Shown: positions 1 through 8,470, numbered from the stretch's first letter. The stretch: DNA of 64,000 bases from CAVSRC01 sp963785065 (GCA_963785065.1 CAWATX010000003.1:186001-250000); one strand, 5' to 3'. Numbers and translations are program-made. Notes: a model not told the origin generated them from the sequence alone.

Positions 1-189
1 CTTGCTCGCGTCGACCCGGGCATCGCCGGCAAAGACAACGAAGCGCCACGGCGTCAGCTTGCCGTGGTCGGGCACCCGCGAGGCGATGGTGAGAATCTCG
101 GCGAGTTCGCCCTCGTTCGGGCCGGGTAGCCCCAGGAAGGCGGCGGAGACGGATTTGCGGGTTTTCAGCAGTTCGAGGGCATCGGGCAT
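1..189 (-). CDS. Nitroreductase family protein (N-terminal part, cut by window edge)
   Basis: FMN-dependent nitroreductase-family oxidoreductase, of which only the first 63 residues lie in the window. The visible part begins MPDALELLKTRKSV and continues through an SRVPDHGKLTPWRF stretch. This is the usual opening of the family: an early arginine/serine FMN-phosphate-binding segment, then a proline-tryptophan-arginine turn. The ATG at 187-189 is the natural start, because the alignment to the family begins a few residues later. It is divergent from the secreted protein gene at 325, with about 135 bases between them for both promoters. Substrate cannot be told from this fragment. Confidence 0.8.
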   Translation of the reverse strand, partial: MPDALELLKTRKSVSAAFLGLPGPNEGELAEILTIASRVPDHGKLTPWRFVVFAGDARVDASK

Positions 190-324
190 GACATCATCTA
201 GTTTGTGGAGGGCAGTTGCCCGGGACACTTGGACAAATTGGCGCCGAAAGCAATTGCCAGAATGGTCTTGAATTCGCCATGGAACCGGCGATTTTGGGCC
301 GGCAGGGTAGATCGGACAGGCAAG

Positions 325-1383
325 ATGAAGACGGTGCGGGTGGTCGGCAAAGCGCGATGGAAGGGCCTGACGGGCGGCATTCTGCTGGCCGGTGCGCTGG
401 TTGCGCTACTGGCTCTGGCCCCCCCGGCCTCGGCCCAGAGCGCCAGCCAGCCCGCCACCGCTGCGGCGGCGGCAGCCGACCAGGCCGGCGATTCGTCCAT
501 GGACACGGACACCGGCGGCAGCGATTTCGACAGCGGCGACAGCGGCGACACCATCGACAATGGCGGCTACATCACCCAGTCGCCGATGGACGCGCCCGAT
601 CCCGGCCCGCCTCGGGACATCCGACCCGGCTCGTTCACCCTGGAAGCACGCCTGACGGCCGACGGAGCGGCGCTCAAGGACGGCGTCGACTGGCGCATCT
701 TCGGCGACAAGGCAGGCAGCGACGGCAACCTGCCTTTGCTCGGCCAGGCCTCCGGCGGCGTCATCTATGTCCACCTCGATCCTGGTACCTATTACGTCCA
801 CGCCGCCTTCGGCCGCGCCGGGCTCGCCCGCAAGCTCGAGGTTGAGAAGCCGACCGGCGGCGCCGTCTTCGTGCTCAACGCCGGCGGCATGCGGCTTCTA
901 GCCATGAACGGCAAGGACACGCCGCTCAGCGGCAGCGACATCACTTTCGACATCTACGCGCCCGACGAGGGCGGCGCCGGCGACCGCTACCTTCTCCTGC
1001 CCAACGCGCCGCCGGGCAAGGTGCTGGCGCTGACCGCCGGCATTTATCACGTCGTCAGCCACTATGGCGACGCCAACGCCGTCGTGCGCGCCGACATCAA
1101 GGTCGATGCCGGCAAACTGACCGAGGCGACCGTCTATCAGAAGGCGGCACGTCTGACGCTCAAGCTGGTCGAGGTGCATGGCGGCGAGGCCATCGCCAAC
1201 ACCGAATGGTCGGTGATCACGCCCGACGGCGACAGCGTGGTGGAGAGCGTCGGCGCGTTCCCTTCGGTGGTGCTCGCCGCCGGCCAGTACAAGGCAATCG
1301 CCCGCCATGACGGCAAGACCTACGAGACCGATTTCGTCGCCCAGCCCGGCATCGACCGCGACGTCGAAGTGCTGCTGAAGTAG
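325..1383 (+). CDS. Secreted protein with three beta-rich repeats, function unknown
   Basis: A 352-residue protein that I cannot name. It opens with a clear signal peptide: basic start MKTVRVVGKARWK, a hydrophobic core rich in Leu/Ala, and a PPASAQ cleavage region near residue 38. An acidic, Gly/Ser/Asp-rich low-complexity linker follows to about residue 95. The rest reads as three units of about 85 residues. Each contains an L-x-(P/A)-G-x-Y turn (DPGTYY, TAGIYH, AAGQYK) followed by a strand and then an E-V/D-V strand. This looks like repeated carboxypeptidase-regulatory or transthyretin-like beta-sandwich domains, probably periplasmic or surface-exposed. An upstream in-frame ATG at 205 would place 40 residues before the signal peptide, so 325 is preferred. 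Confidence 0.75.
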   Translation: MKTVRVVGKARWKGLTGGILLAGALVALLALAPPASAQSASQPATAAAAAADQAGDSSMDTDTGGSDFDSGDSGDTIDNGGYITQSPMDAPDPGPPRDIRPGSFTLEARLTADGAALKDGVDWRIFGDKAGSDGNLPLLGQASGGVIYVHLDPGTYYVHAAFGRAGLARKLEVEKPTGGAVFVLNAGGMRLLAMNGKDTPLSGSDITFDIYAPDEGGAGDRYLLLPNAPPGKVLALTAGIYHVVSHYGDANAVVRADIKVDAGKLTEATVYQKAARLTLKLVEVHGGEAIANTEWSVITPDGDSVVESVGAFPSVVLAAGQYKAIARHDGKTYETDFVAQPGIDRDVEVLLK

Positions 1384-1449
1384 CGGCCACCCAGCGCTTC
1401 GACAATGTGTCGCCGGCGCCAAGAGCCGTAACCTTCACATCCGCGTCCG

Positions 1450-1485
1450 GGATGCGCTGCACCGCTCTGGCGCTGCAGCGCATCC
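1450..1485. terminator. Strong stem-loop between convergent genes
   Basis: Two perfect 12-base arms, GGATGCGCTGCA at 1450-1461 and TGCAGCGCATCC at 1474-1485, enclose a 12-base loop. The hairpin lies between the stop of the secreted protein gene (+) and the stop of thrS (-). It has no T-run on either side, so it may act as an mRNA 3'-end stabiliser or a weak bidirectional terminator. Confidence 0.45.
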
Positions 1486-1494
1486 GGGGAACAG

Positions 1495-3474
1495 CTACTC
1501 CGCGGCGTCGGCCATCGCCAGGCGCTTGACGTCCGGCGCCTCGGCTTCCTGCTGGAGCGCGGTGAGCGCATCGGCGAGCGTCAGCGAGGTCTGCTCTTTC
1601 ACGCCCAGCCGGCGCACGTTGACCGTGCCCTCTTCCGCTTCGCGCTTGCCGCACACCAGGATCACCGGGACCTTGGCCAGCGAATGCTCGCGGACCTTGT
1701 AGTTGATCTTCTCGTTACGGAGATCAACCTCGGCCCGGAGCCCGGCGCGGGTCAGCGCGCGATGGACCGACTTGGCGTAATCGTCGGCATCGGAGGTGAT
1801 GGTGGCGACGACCACCTGCACCGGCGCGAACCACAGCGGGAAGTGGCCGGCATAGTTCTCGATGAGGATGCCGAGGAAGCGCTCCATCGAGCCGCAGATG
1901 GCGCGGTGGATCATCACCGGCGTCTTCTTCTCGCCGTCGGAATCGACATAGAAGGCGCCGAAGCGTTCCGGCAGGTTGAAGTCGACCTGGGTGGTGCCGC
2001 ACTGCCACTCGCGGCCGATGGCGTCACGCAGCGTGTATTCGAACTTGGGTCCGTAGAAGGCGCCCTCGCCCGGATTGATGCCGGTCTTGATGCGCCCGCC
2101 GGACTGCTCCTCGATCTGCTTGAGCACCTTCATCATGATGTCTTCGGCATGGTCCCAGGCGGCGTCCGAGCCGACGCGCTTGTCCGGCCGGGTCGACAGC
2201 TTGACGACGAATTCCTCGAAGTCGAAGTCGGCATAGACCGACAGGATCAGCTCGTTGATCCTCAGGCACTCGGCCGCCATCTGCGCCTCGGTGCAGAAGA
2301 CGTGGGCATCGTCCTGGGTAAAACCGCGCACGCGCATCAGCCCCTGCAGCGCGCCCGACGGCTCGTAGCGGTGGACGACGCCGAACTCAGCCAGCCGGAA
2401 CGGCAGGTCGCGGTAGCTCTTCAGGCCATGTTTGAAGATCTGGATGTGGCCTGGGCAATTCATCGGCTTGATGGCGTAGATGCGCTCATTGTCGTCGATC
2501 TCGTCGCCGGCGGCCCGCGCCATGAACATGTTTTCGCGGAACCAGCCCCAGTGGCCTGACGTCTCCCACAGGGACTTGTCGAGCACCTGCGGCGCGTTGA
2601 CCTCCTGATAGGTGCCAGAAAGCCGGCGTCGCATGTAGTTGGTCAGGTTCTGGTAGAGCGTCCAGCCCTTGGCATGCCAGAAGACCACGCCCGGCCCCTC
2701 CTCCTGCAGATGGAAGAGGTCCATCTCGCGGCCGAGTCGGCGATGGTCGCGTTTCTCCGCTTCCTCCAGCATGTGGAGATAGGCGTCGAGCTCTTCCTTC
2801 GTGTGCCAGGCGGTGCCGTAGATGCGGGTGAGCATCGGGTTGTTGGAATCGCCGCGCCAATAGGCGCCTGCCACCTTCATCAGCTTGAAGGCATCGCCGA
2901 TCTGCCCGGTCGAGGTCATGTGCGGACCGCGGCAGAGGTCGAACCAGTCGCCCTGCTTGTAGATCTTGATCTGCTGGTCTTCCGGAATGGCGTCGACCAG
3001 CTCGACCTTGAACGCCTCGCCCTTGGTCTCGAAGACGTGCTTGGTCTCGTCGCGCGACCACACCTCCTTGGTGAAGGGGGCGTTGCGCCGGACGATCTCG
3101 CGCATCTTCTTCTCGATCGCCGGCAGGTCGTCGGTGGTGAAGGGCTCGTTGCGGAAGAAATCGTAATAGAAGCCGTTCTCGATCACCGGCCCGATGGTGA
3201 CCTGGGTGCCGGGATAGAGTTCCTGCACGGCCTCGGCCATCACATGGGCGGCGTCGTGGCGGATCAGCTCGAGCGCCCGGGGATCGTCGCGGGTGACGAT
3301 CTCGATACGGGCGTCGGTCTGGATGGCATCGCCGAGATCGGCAAGCGTGCCGTCGAGCGCCATCGCCACCGCCTTCTTGGCGAGCGACTTGGAAATACCT
3401 TCGGCGACCTCGCGGCCGGTAATGCCGGGGGCGAAATCGCGAACCGAATTGTCGGGGAAAGTCAGGTGGATCAT
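1495..3474 (-). CDS. thrS: Threonine--tRNA ligase
   Basis: Cytoplasmic class II aminoacyl-tRNA synthetase that charges tRNA-Thr. It is 659 residues, the usual length. Domains in order: TGS domain (1-62, MIHLTFPDNSVRDF start), the editing domain with its HDAAH metal motif near residue 75, the catalytic core with MNCPGH (zinc cysteine) and motif 2 HRYEPSGALQG, and the C-terminal anticodon-binding domain from about 550. The start is fixed because the TGS domain begins at residue 1. An MFS gene lies 60 bases upstream in the same direction; convergent with the secreted protein gene. I see no obvious T-box or leader element. Confidence 0.97.
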   Translation of the reverse strand: MIHLTFPDNSVRDFAPGITGREVAEGISKSLAKKAVAMALDGTLADLGDAIQTDARIEIVTRDDPRALELIRHDAAHVMAEAVQELYPGTQVTIGPVIENGFYYDFFRNEPFTTDDLPAIEKKMREIVRRNAPFTKEVWSRDETKHVFETKGEAFKVELVDAIPEDQQIKIYKQGDWFDLCRGPHMTSTGQIGDAFKLMKVAGAYWRGDSNNPMLTRIYGTAWHTKEELDAYLHMLEEAEKRDHRRLGREMDLFHLQEEGPGVVFWHAKGWTLYQNLTNYMRRRLSGTYQEVNAPQVLDKSLWETSGHWGWFRENMFMARAAGDEIDDNERIYAIKPMNCPGHIQIFKHGLKSYRDLPFRLAEFGVVHRYEPSGALQGLMRVRGFTQDDAHVFCTEAQMAAECLRINELILSVYADFDFEEFVVKLSTRPDKRVGSDAAWDHAEDIMMKVLKQIEEQSGGRIKTGINPGEGAFYGPKFEYTLRDAIGREWQCGTTQVDFNLPERFGAFYVDSDGEKKTPVMIHRAICGSMERFLGILIENYAGHFPLWFAPVQVVVATITSDADDYAKSVHRALTRAGLRAEVDLRNEKINYKVREHSLAKVPVILVCGKREAEEGTVNVRRLGVKEQTSLTLADALTALQQEAEAPDVKRLAMADAAE

Positions 3475-3534
3475 ATCTGTCTCCGGCTCACTCCCGCGTA
3501 CGAGCGCGGGTAAGCGTGGGTTGCTAGGCAGGCG

Positions 3535-4776
3535 CTAGATAGAGTCCCCGCGGGGGCCTTGTCCAGAGGGGGCCGCCACAAGCGCCGCATCGCCCGTTGC
3601 TGCAACCCCGCGGCGGAGCGGCAACATGGCGACGATCCCGACCGCAGGGCCAATGGCGAGCGCCGCCAGCACCACCGGCCAGCCGAAGGCGGCCGCCGCC
3701 AGGGGCGTCACCTGTACGGTGACGATGGTCAGCGCGAAGCCGAGCGCCGTCTGGAAGGTGAGCAGACTGCCGGCCAGGTGCGGCGGGGCGGCATCGGCGA
3801 CGATCGCCGAGAACTGCGCCGAATCGGGAATCACCGCCAGGCCCCAGACGACGACCAGAACGAAGGTGAGCCAGACCGGACCGCCGAAGGTGACGGCGGC
3901 CAGCAGCGCCGCCGTACCGCTCGCCACCATGGCGAGGATGGTAACGTTCGCCTTGCCCGTCCGGTCGCCCATCCAGCCGGCCGGCACGCAGACGAAGGCA
4001 CCGAGGCCGATGGCGAGGAAGGCGGAGAGCTTGCCAAGGCTTTCGGCCGCGCTCACGTCCATGCGCAAGGCATAGGAGGCGGCCGCGGCGGTGCCGACCC
4101 AAGCCCACATGGCGTAGAGCTCCCACATATGCCCGAAATAGCCGAGATAGGCGTGGCGGATGCGCCGGTCGCGCCAGGCAAGCCGGATGGCGCCTGGCTC
4201 AAAGCGTGGCGCCCTGGCATGGTGCGGCCCGAGCCGCGCGATGAGCACGATCAGGCCGCCGAAGGCGCAAAGCAGCGAGGTGGCGACGATGGCCGCGCGC
4301 CAGGCCGTGCCGCCGAGATAGGCGGCGAGTGACGGCGAAGCCGAGCCGAGGGTGAGCGCACCGACCAGCAGGCCGACCAGAAGCCCGCGATCCTTCAAAC
4401 CCCAACCGACGACGATCTTCATGCCGACCGGATAGACGCCGGCCAGACACGCGCCGGTCAGGAAGCGGGCAAACACCGCCAGATTGCCGCCGATCGGGGC
4501 AAGGAGCAGTGAAGCGTTGGCAAGTGCCGCCCCGACAGCCGCAGCGGCAAAAACCTGCCGCGGGTCGAGCCGGTCGGCGATGCCGCTGATCGACACGGCG
4601 AGCGCACCGACGACGAACCCCGCCTGCACTGCGCTGGAGAGAAGCGCCTGGTGGACGGTGTCGATGGTGCCTTCGCGCGCCATGTCCGGCAGCACCGCCG
4701 CGGAGGCGAACCACGGGCTCATGCCGCACATGGCGGCAACCACCAGAAGCGATATCGAGAGGCGCTTGGGGTTCAT
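3535..4776 (-). CDS. MFS transporter
   Basis: A 413-residue major facilitator superfamily permease with 12 hydrophobic segments in two halves. It has the basic loop motif after helix 2 (GIADRLDPRQ) and its counterpart in the C half (GWMGDRTGKAN). It sits in the inner membrane and exports or imports an unknown small solute. The ATG at 4774-4776 (MNPKRLSISLL) overlaps by four bases (ATGA) the stop of a short upstream ORF. The gene is divergent from an aldo/keto reductase-TetR pair, and a palindromic operator lies in the shared intergenic region, so co-regulation by that TetR is plausible. Confidence 0.85.
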   Translation of the reverse strand: MNPKRLSISLLVVAAMCGMSPWFASAAVLPDMAREGTIDTVHQALLSSAVQAGFVVGALAVSISGIADRLDPRQVFAAAAVGAALANASLLLAPIGGNLAVFARFLTGACLAGVYPVGMKIVVGWGLKDRGLLVGLLVGALTLGSASPSLAAYLGGTAWRAAIVATSLLCAFGGLIVLIARLGPHHARAPRFEPGAIRLAWRDRRIRHAYLGYFGHMWELYAMWAWVGTAAAASYALRMDVSAAESLGKLSAFLAIGLGAFVCVPAGWMGDRTGKANVTILAMVASGTAALLAAVTFGGPVWLTFVLVVVWGLAVIPDSAQFSAIVADAAPPHLAGSLLTFQTALGFALTIVTVQVTPLAAAAFGWPVVLAALAIGPAVGIVAMLPLRRGVAATGDAALVAAPSGQGPRGDSI

Positions 4777-4826
4777 CGCACGCCCGCAACGCCAGCCCAA
4801 AACAGCACGATTCCAGTCATGGTCAT
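4773..4826 (-). CDS. Possible 17-residue leader peptide coupled to the MFS gene
   Basis: A short ORF, MTMTGIVLFWAGVAGVR, ends in a TGA that overlaps the ATG of the MFS gene (ATGA, 4773-4776). A run of nine G on the coding strand (C at 4830-4838) stands 3 bases before the first ATG and 9 bases before the second, so it could serve as a ribosome-binding site. The peptide is hydrophobic like one membrane helix. The layout fits translational coupling. Whether the peptide is made or matters is inference; it could simply be the way the ribosome is delivered to the MFS start. Confidence 0.35.
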   Translation of the reverse strand: MTMTGIVLFWAGVAGVR

Positions 4827-4943
4827 GGTCCCCCCCCCGCGAGCGCCGCCCTGCCGCGATCCTCGCCGCCGTCCAAGATCGCCGTCAAATGGAGCAGCGC
4901 GCGCGTCGGTCAATATCGACCGACCAGACTGCAAGACATTAAC

Positions 4944-4965
4944 TGACAAGTATTGATATTTGTCA
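4944..4965. promoter_or_regulatory. Palindromic operator, probably for the neighbouring TetR
   Basis: A 22-base near-palindrome with arms TGACAA and TTGTCA. It stays symmetric inward (TAT/ATA) except at one paired position and at the two central bases. It lies 46 bases before the aldo/keto reductase start and between it and the divergent MFS gene. TetR-family regulators typically bind such sites near their own operon. The tetR gene is second in this operon. Confidence 0.6.
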
Positions 4966-5011
4966 TTCGACAATGCATGGTGCCGCCACACCCAACCGGA
5001 AGGAGTACGCC

Positions 5012-6022
5012 ATGAACACCCGCAAACTCGGCAAGACCGGTCCCACCGTTTCCGCCCTCGGCCTCGGCTGCATGGGCATGTCCGGCATGTATGGCCCGGC
5101 CGACCGCTCGGAGAGCATCGCCACCGTCCATGCTGCCCTCGATGCCGGCATCACCCTGCTCGACACCGGCGATTTCTACGGCATGGGCCACAACGAGATG
5201 CTCATCGCCGAGGCGCTCAAGGGTCGCGATCGCAGCACGGTCGAGATCAGCGTCAAGTTCGGCGCCCAGCGCGGACCGGACCAGTCGTGGCTCGGCTACG
5301 ACGCCCGCCCGCAGGCGGTGAAGACATGGCTCGCCTATTCGCTGCAGCGCCTCGGCACCGACTACATCGACGTCTACCGGCCCGCCCGCCTCGACGCCAC
5401 CGTGCCGATCGAGGAGACGGTGGGTGCCATCGCCGACATGGTCAAGGCCGGTTACGTCCGCCATATCGGCCTGTCCGAGGTCGGCGCCGAAACCATCCGC
5501 CGGGCCGCCGCCGTCCACCCGATCGTCGACCTGCAGATCGAATATTCGCTCATCTCGCGCGGCATCGAGGACGAGATCCTCTCGACCTGCCGCGACCTCG
5601 GCATCGCGATCACCGCCTATGGCGTGCTTTCGCGCGGCCTGATCAGCGGCCACTGGTCGAAGGACCGGGCCGCCGGCGGCGACTTCCGCCACCACTCGCC
5701 GCGCTTCAGCGGCGACAATCTCGAGCACAACCTAGCTTTGGTCGAGGCGTTGCGCGCCATCGCTGCCGCCAAAGATGCCTCGGTCGCCCAGATCGCCATT
5801 GCCTGGGTTCTCGCCCGCGGCTCTGATATCGTGCCGCTCATCGGCGCCCGCCGCCGTGACCGGCTCGACGAGGCACTCGGGGCGCTCGGCATTGACCTTA
5901 GCGACGGCAACATGACGGAGATCGAGAAGGCCGTGCCCAGGGACGCCGCCGCCGGCACCCGCTACGCGCCGGCGCAGATGGCTCATCTCGACAGCGAGAA
6001 AGGCCGCCACACGGCTTCATGA
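5012..6022 (+). CDS. Aldo/keto reductase
   Basis: NADPH-dependent aldo/keto reductase of 336 residues, a TIM-barrel enzyme in the cytoplasm. Family marks include LGLGCMGMSGMYG at residues 17-28, catalytic Asp51 and Tyr56 (DTGDFY), Lys82 (SVKFG), and the cofactor-side segment GLSEVGAETIRRA. The usual catalytic histidine (in the YYxHR context) is replaced: the equivalent stretch reads VYRPARLDA, with Ala at about residue 125. This is unusual for an active member, although related sequences may share it. A good ribosome site (AAGGAG at 5000-5005) supports the ATG at 5012. The stop overlaps the tetR start (ATGA). Substrate unknown. Confidence 0.88.
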   Translation: MNTRKLGKTGPTVSALGLGCMGMSGMYGPADRSESIATVHAALDAGITLLDTGDFYGMGHNEMLIAEALKGRDRSTVEISVKFGAQRGPDQSWLGYDARPQAVKTWLAYSLQRLGTDYIDVYRPARLDATVPIEETVGAIADMVKAGYVRHIGLSEVGAETIRRAAAVHPIVDLQIEYSLISRGIEDEILSTCRDLGIAITAYGVLSRGLISGHWSKDRAAGGDFRHHSPRFSGDNLEHNLALVEALRAIAAAKDASVAQIAIAWVLARGSDIVPLIGARRRDRLDEALGALGIDLSDGNMTEIEKAVPRDAAAGTRYAPAQMAHLDSEKGRHTAS

Positions 6023-6675
6023 GCGAATCCAGCCTGACACCAGACCGCATCCTCGATGCGGCCGAGGAGACGCTGACGCGCTTCGGGCCGACCAAGACCA
6101 CCGTGGTCGACGTCGCCCGCGCGCTCGGCGTCAGCCACGGCTCGGTTTATCGCCACTTCGCCAGCAAGGCGGCGCTACGCGACGCGGTCACGGAGCGCTG
6201 GCTCGAACGTGTCGCCGTGCCGCTGGAGAAGATCGTCGCCGAGGACGGCCCCGCACCCGAGCGGCTGCGCCGCTGGTTCGACCGGCTGATCGCCATCAAG
6301 CGGCAGAAGGCCAGGGTCGAGCCCGAACTGTTCGCCACCTATCTCGCCATCTTCGCCCAATCGCGCGCGGTGGTGCGCACCCATGTCGAGCACCTCTCGG
6401 CACAGATCGCGGCCATCCTCGCCGACGGCATCGCCCGCGGCGAATTTGCCGACTGCGATCCGGTGGCGACCGGCCGCGCCATCTTCACCGCCACCGCCCG
6501 CTTCCACGACCCGGCCCATGCCAGAGAGTGGAGCGATCCCGGTACGGACGCCGCCTTCGACGACCTCTGGATGGTGCTCCTGCGCGGACTTGCCCCCTCG
6601 ACCGCCGGTCCCATCGCGCGCAACAACGGCCCCAGGGGGAAAAAAGGCCGGCCGGCACGCGCCCGACGCAGTTGA
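6019..6675 (+). CDS. TetR family transcriptional regulator
   Basis: A 218-residue repressor. The N-terminal helix-turn-helix is evident at about residues 9-55: RILDAAEETLTRFG, then VARALGVSHGSVYRHFASKAAL. The remainder is a helical ligand-binding and dimerisation domain, ending in a basic, probably disordered tail (GKKGRPARARRS). It overlaps the aldo/keto reductase stop by four bases, so the two are co-translated. It probably binds the palindrome at 4944-4965 and controls its own operon and perhaps the divergent MFS gene. Confidence 0.9.
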   Translation: MSESSLTPDRILDAAEETLTRFGPTKTTVVDVARALGVSHGSVYRHFASKAALRDAVTERWLERVAVPLEKIVAEDGPAPERLRRWFDRLIAIKRQKARVEPELFATYLAIFAQSRAVVRTHVEHLSAQIAAILADGIARGEFADCDPVATGRAIFTATARFHDPAHAREWSDPGTDAAFDDLWMVLLRGLAPSTAGPIARNNGPRGKKGRPARARRS

Positions 6676-6702
6676 TCATGACAGCGGGCGGGCCCATGTT
6701 GT

Positions 6703-6719
6703 TTTAGAACGATTCCAGA
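6703..6719 (+). promoter_or_regulatory. ICE-like box (Irr-binding site) before mbfA
   Basis: An imperfect inverted repeat, TTTAGAA-CGA-TTCCAGA, ends 13 bases before the mbfA start. It resembles the iron control element bound by the haem-responsive regulator Irr in rhizobia. Irr repression of mbfA through such a site is established in Bradyrhizobium and Agrobacterium. The position close to the start codon fits repression by promoter occlusion. Confidence 0.65.
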
Positions 6720-6732
6720 TTGGTGAACACCG

Positions 6733-7710
6733 ATGCCCTTCCTCCCCTTCTCGCCCCAGCGCTCCTTCTCAGATCTCTCCGACCGCGAGGTCCTCGCCCT
6801 TGCCATCCAGAACGAGGAGGAGGACGGGCGCATTTATCGCGACTTCGTCGAGCGCCTGCGCGACGACTTCCCGGCCTCGGCGCAGGTCTTCGCGGAAATG
6901 GCCGATGAGGAGAACGGCCATCGCCAGATGCTCCTGGACCTCTACCGCGAGCGTTTCGGCGAGCACATTCCGCTCATCCGTCGCGAGGACATTCGCGGCT
7001 TCATCCGCCGCCAGCCGATCTGGATGAACCAGGCCTTCGACATCGACGCCATGCGCGAGCGGGCCGAATCGATGGAGGAGGAAGCCGCCAACTTCTATCG
7101 CCGCGCCGCGGCACGCACCTCGGACGCCGGCATGCGCAAGCTGCTCGGCGATCTCGCCGACATTGAGGCCGGCCACGAGGCCCATGCCCGCGCGCTCACC
7201 GAGGGCATCCCGCAGCAGGCGCGCGACGAGGAGAGCGAGACCGCCCGGCGCAATTTCGTCCTGCGCATCGTCCAGCCCGGCCTTGTCGGCCTCATGGACG
7301 GGTCAGTGTCGACGCTGGCACCGGTCTTCGCGGCCGCCTTCGCCACCCAGAACAGCTGGGACACCTTTCTGGTCGGCATGGCGGCCTCAGTCGGCGCCGG
7401 CATCTCGATGGGCTTCGCCGAGGCGCTCGCCGACGACGGCACCCTGTCCGGCCGCGGCCAGCCGTGGCTGCGCGGCCTGGTCACCGGGGCGATGACCACG
7501 GTCGGCGGCGTCGGCCACACGCTGCCCTATCTCATCACCCATTTCTGGACGGCCACGGTGCTCGCCGTCATCGTGGTGCTGGTCGAGCTGTGGGCGATCG
7601 CCTGGGTCAGGGCGCGCTACATGGACACGCCCTTCCTGCGCGCCGCCTACCAGATCGTCATCGGCGGCCTGCTGGTGTTCATCACCGGGATATTGATCGG
7701 CAGCGCCTGA
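6733..7710 (+). CDS. mbfA: Membrane-bound ferritin-VIT1 iron exporter MbfA
   Basis: A 325-residue fusion of an N-terminal ferritin/rubrerythrin-like four-helix domain and a C-terminal VIT1/CCC1-type membrane domain. Iron-ligand motifs are visible: NEEEDGRIYRDF, EMADEENGHRQM, EEEAANFYRR and DIEAGHEAHA (about residues 30-160). The membrane part, from about 185, contains PGLVGLMDGSVSTLAP and several hydrophobic helices. Length and architecture match rhizobial MbfA, which exports iron across the inner membrane and protects against iron and peroxide stress. An ICE-like box lies just upstream and a strong terminator follows, so it is probably monocistronic and induced under iron sufficiency. Confidence 0.93.
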   Translation: MPFLPFSPQRSFSDLSDREVLALAIQNEEEDGRIYRDFVERLRDDFPASAQVFAEMADEENGHRQMLLDLYRERFGEHIPLIRREDIRGFIRRQPIWMNQAFDIDAMRERAESMEEEAANFYRRAAARTSDAGMRKLLGDLADIEAGHEAHARALTEGIPQQARDEESETARRNFVLRIVQPGLVGLMDGSVSTLAPVFAAAFATQNSWDTFLVGMAASVGAGISMGFAEALADDGTLSGRGQPWLRGLVTGAMTTVGGVGHTLPYLITHFWTATVLAVIVVLVELWAIAWVRARYMDTPFLRAAYQIVIGGLLVFITGILIGSA

Positions 7711-7738
7711 GCCCCGAGGGCCCTGTCTCAAAAGAAGC

Positions 7739-7770
7739 GAGCCGGCCCCGGGGCAGGGGCCGGCTCTTTT
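7739..7770 (+). terminator. Rho-independent terminator of mbfA
   Basis: Perfect 11-base arms GAGCCGGCCCC (7739-7749) and GGGGCCGGCTC (7756-7766) enclose a 6-base loop and are followed by TTTT. On the opposite strand the stem is followed by GCTTCTTTT, so it could also stop transcription from the convergent protease gene. Confidence 0.85.
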
Positions 7771-7846
7771 GGACCTGATCTTGGGGACGGGGGGGTGGGA
7801 CGCGACCAGGTCCAGATGCGAATTCTTGTGTTATCCCCCTCGCCTG

Positions 7847-8470
7847 TCAGCGCACGCTGCCCACCGCGATCCCGCTGCCGTCGTCGATGCTGACCCACTG
7901 GCCGCTGTCGTATTCCGACTGGCGCTTGATGTAATCGTAGTTGGTGGCGTTCCACACCAGAACGCGCGCATTGAGATTGTCGAGCACCAGGTCGCCGCGA
8001 TCGGTGAGCACGGTGAGCACCGCATGACCATCGCCGTTGGTCTGCCGCACGACGGTGATCAGAAGTGCGCCGGTCGGCCAGCCGTCCTTGATCAGGTCGC
8101 GCCGCTTGAGCAGCACCAGGTCTTCGCAGTCACCTTCGCCGATCTTGTCGGGATAGGCCCAATATTCCGGCACGCCGTAGATCTGCTCGTCGGTTGCCGG
8201 AACGATGTCGCGATTGACCTCGGCATTCACGGCGACCAGCTGATTCCACTTCTTCGGCGTCAGATGCACGCGCGAGTCACGCCGGCTGCGCACCGCACAT
8301 TCCGCCGCGTGGCTCTGGCAGAACTCGTAATGACCGATCGGCTGCGCCGTCTTGCCCGTGATCTGCATCATGGCCGCTCTGGGTGCCGCCGCGGCCGTTC
8401 CAGCCGCAACGAGTGCCCCACACAGTATTGCGACAGTGAACGCCAGTTCTCGTAACGCTGATAGACGCAT
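7847..8470 (-). CDS. Transglutaminase-like cysteine protease (BTLCP family), exported
   Basis: A 207-residue protein with a signal peptide (MRLSALRELAF, hydrophobic core, AAAAPRA near residue 31) and a bacterial transglutaminase-like cysteine protease domain. The catalytic triad is readable: Cys115 in GEGDCEDL, His149 in GDGHAVLTV and Asp164 in LVLDNLN. Members act in the periplasm; some, such as LapG, cleave surface adhesins under c-di-GMP control, but no LapD or adhesin gene is adjacent. It is convergent with mbfA and its start faces an AT-richer intergenic region. Confidence 0.88.
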   Translation of the reverse strand: MRLSALRELAFTVAILCGALVAAGTAAAAPRAAMMQITGKTAQPIGHYEFCQSHAAECAVRSRRDSRVHLTPKKWNQLVAVNAEVNRDIVPATDEQIYGVPEYWAYPDKIGEGDCEDLVLLKRRDLIKDGWPTGALLITVVRQTNGDGHAVLTVLTDRGDLVLDNLNARVLVWNATNYDYIKRQSEYDSGQWVSIDDGSGIAVGSVR

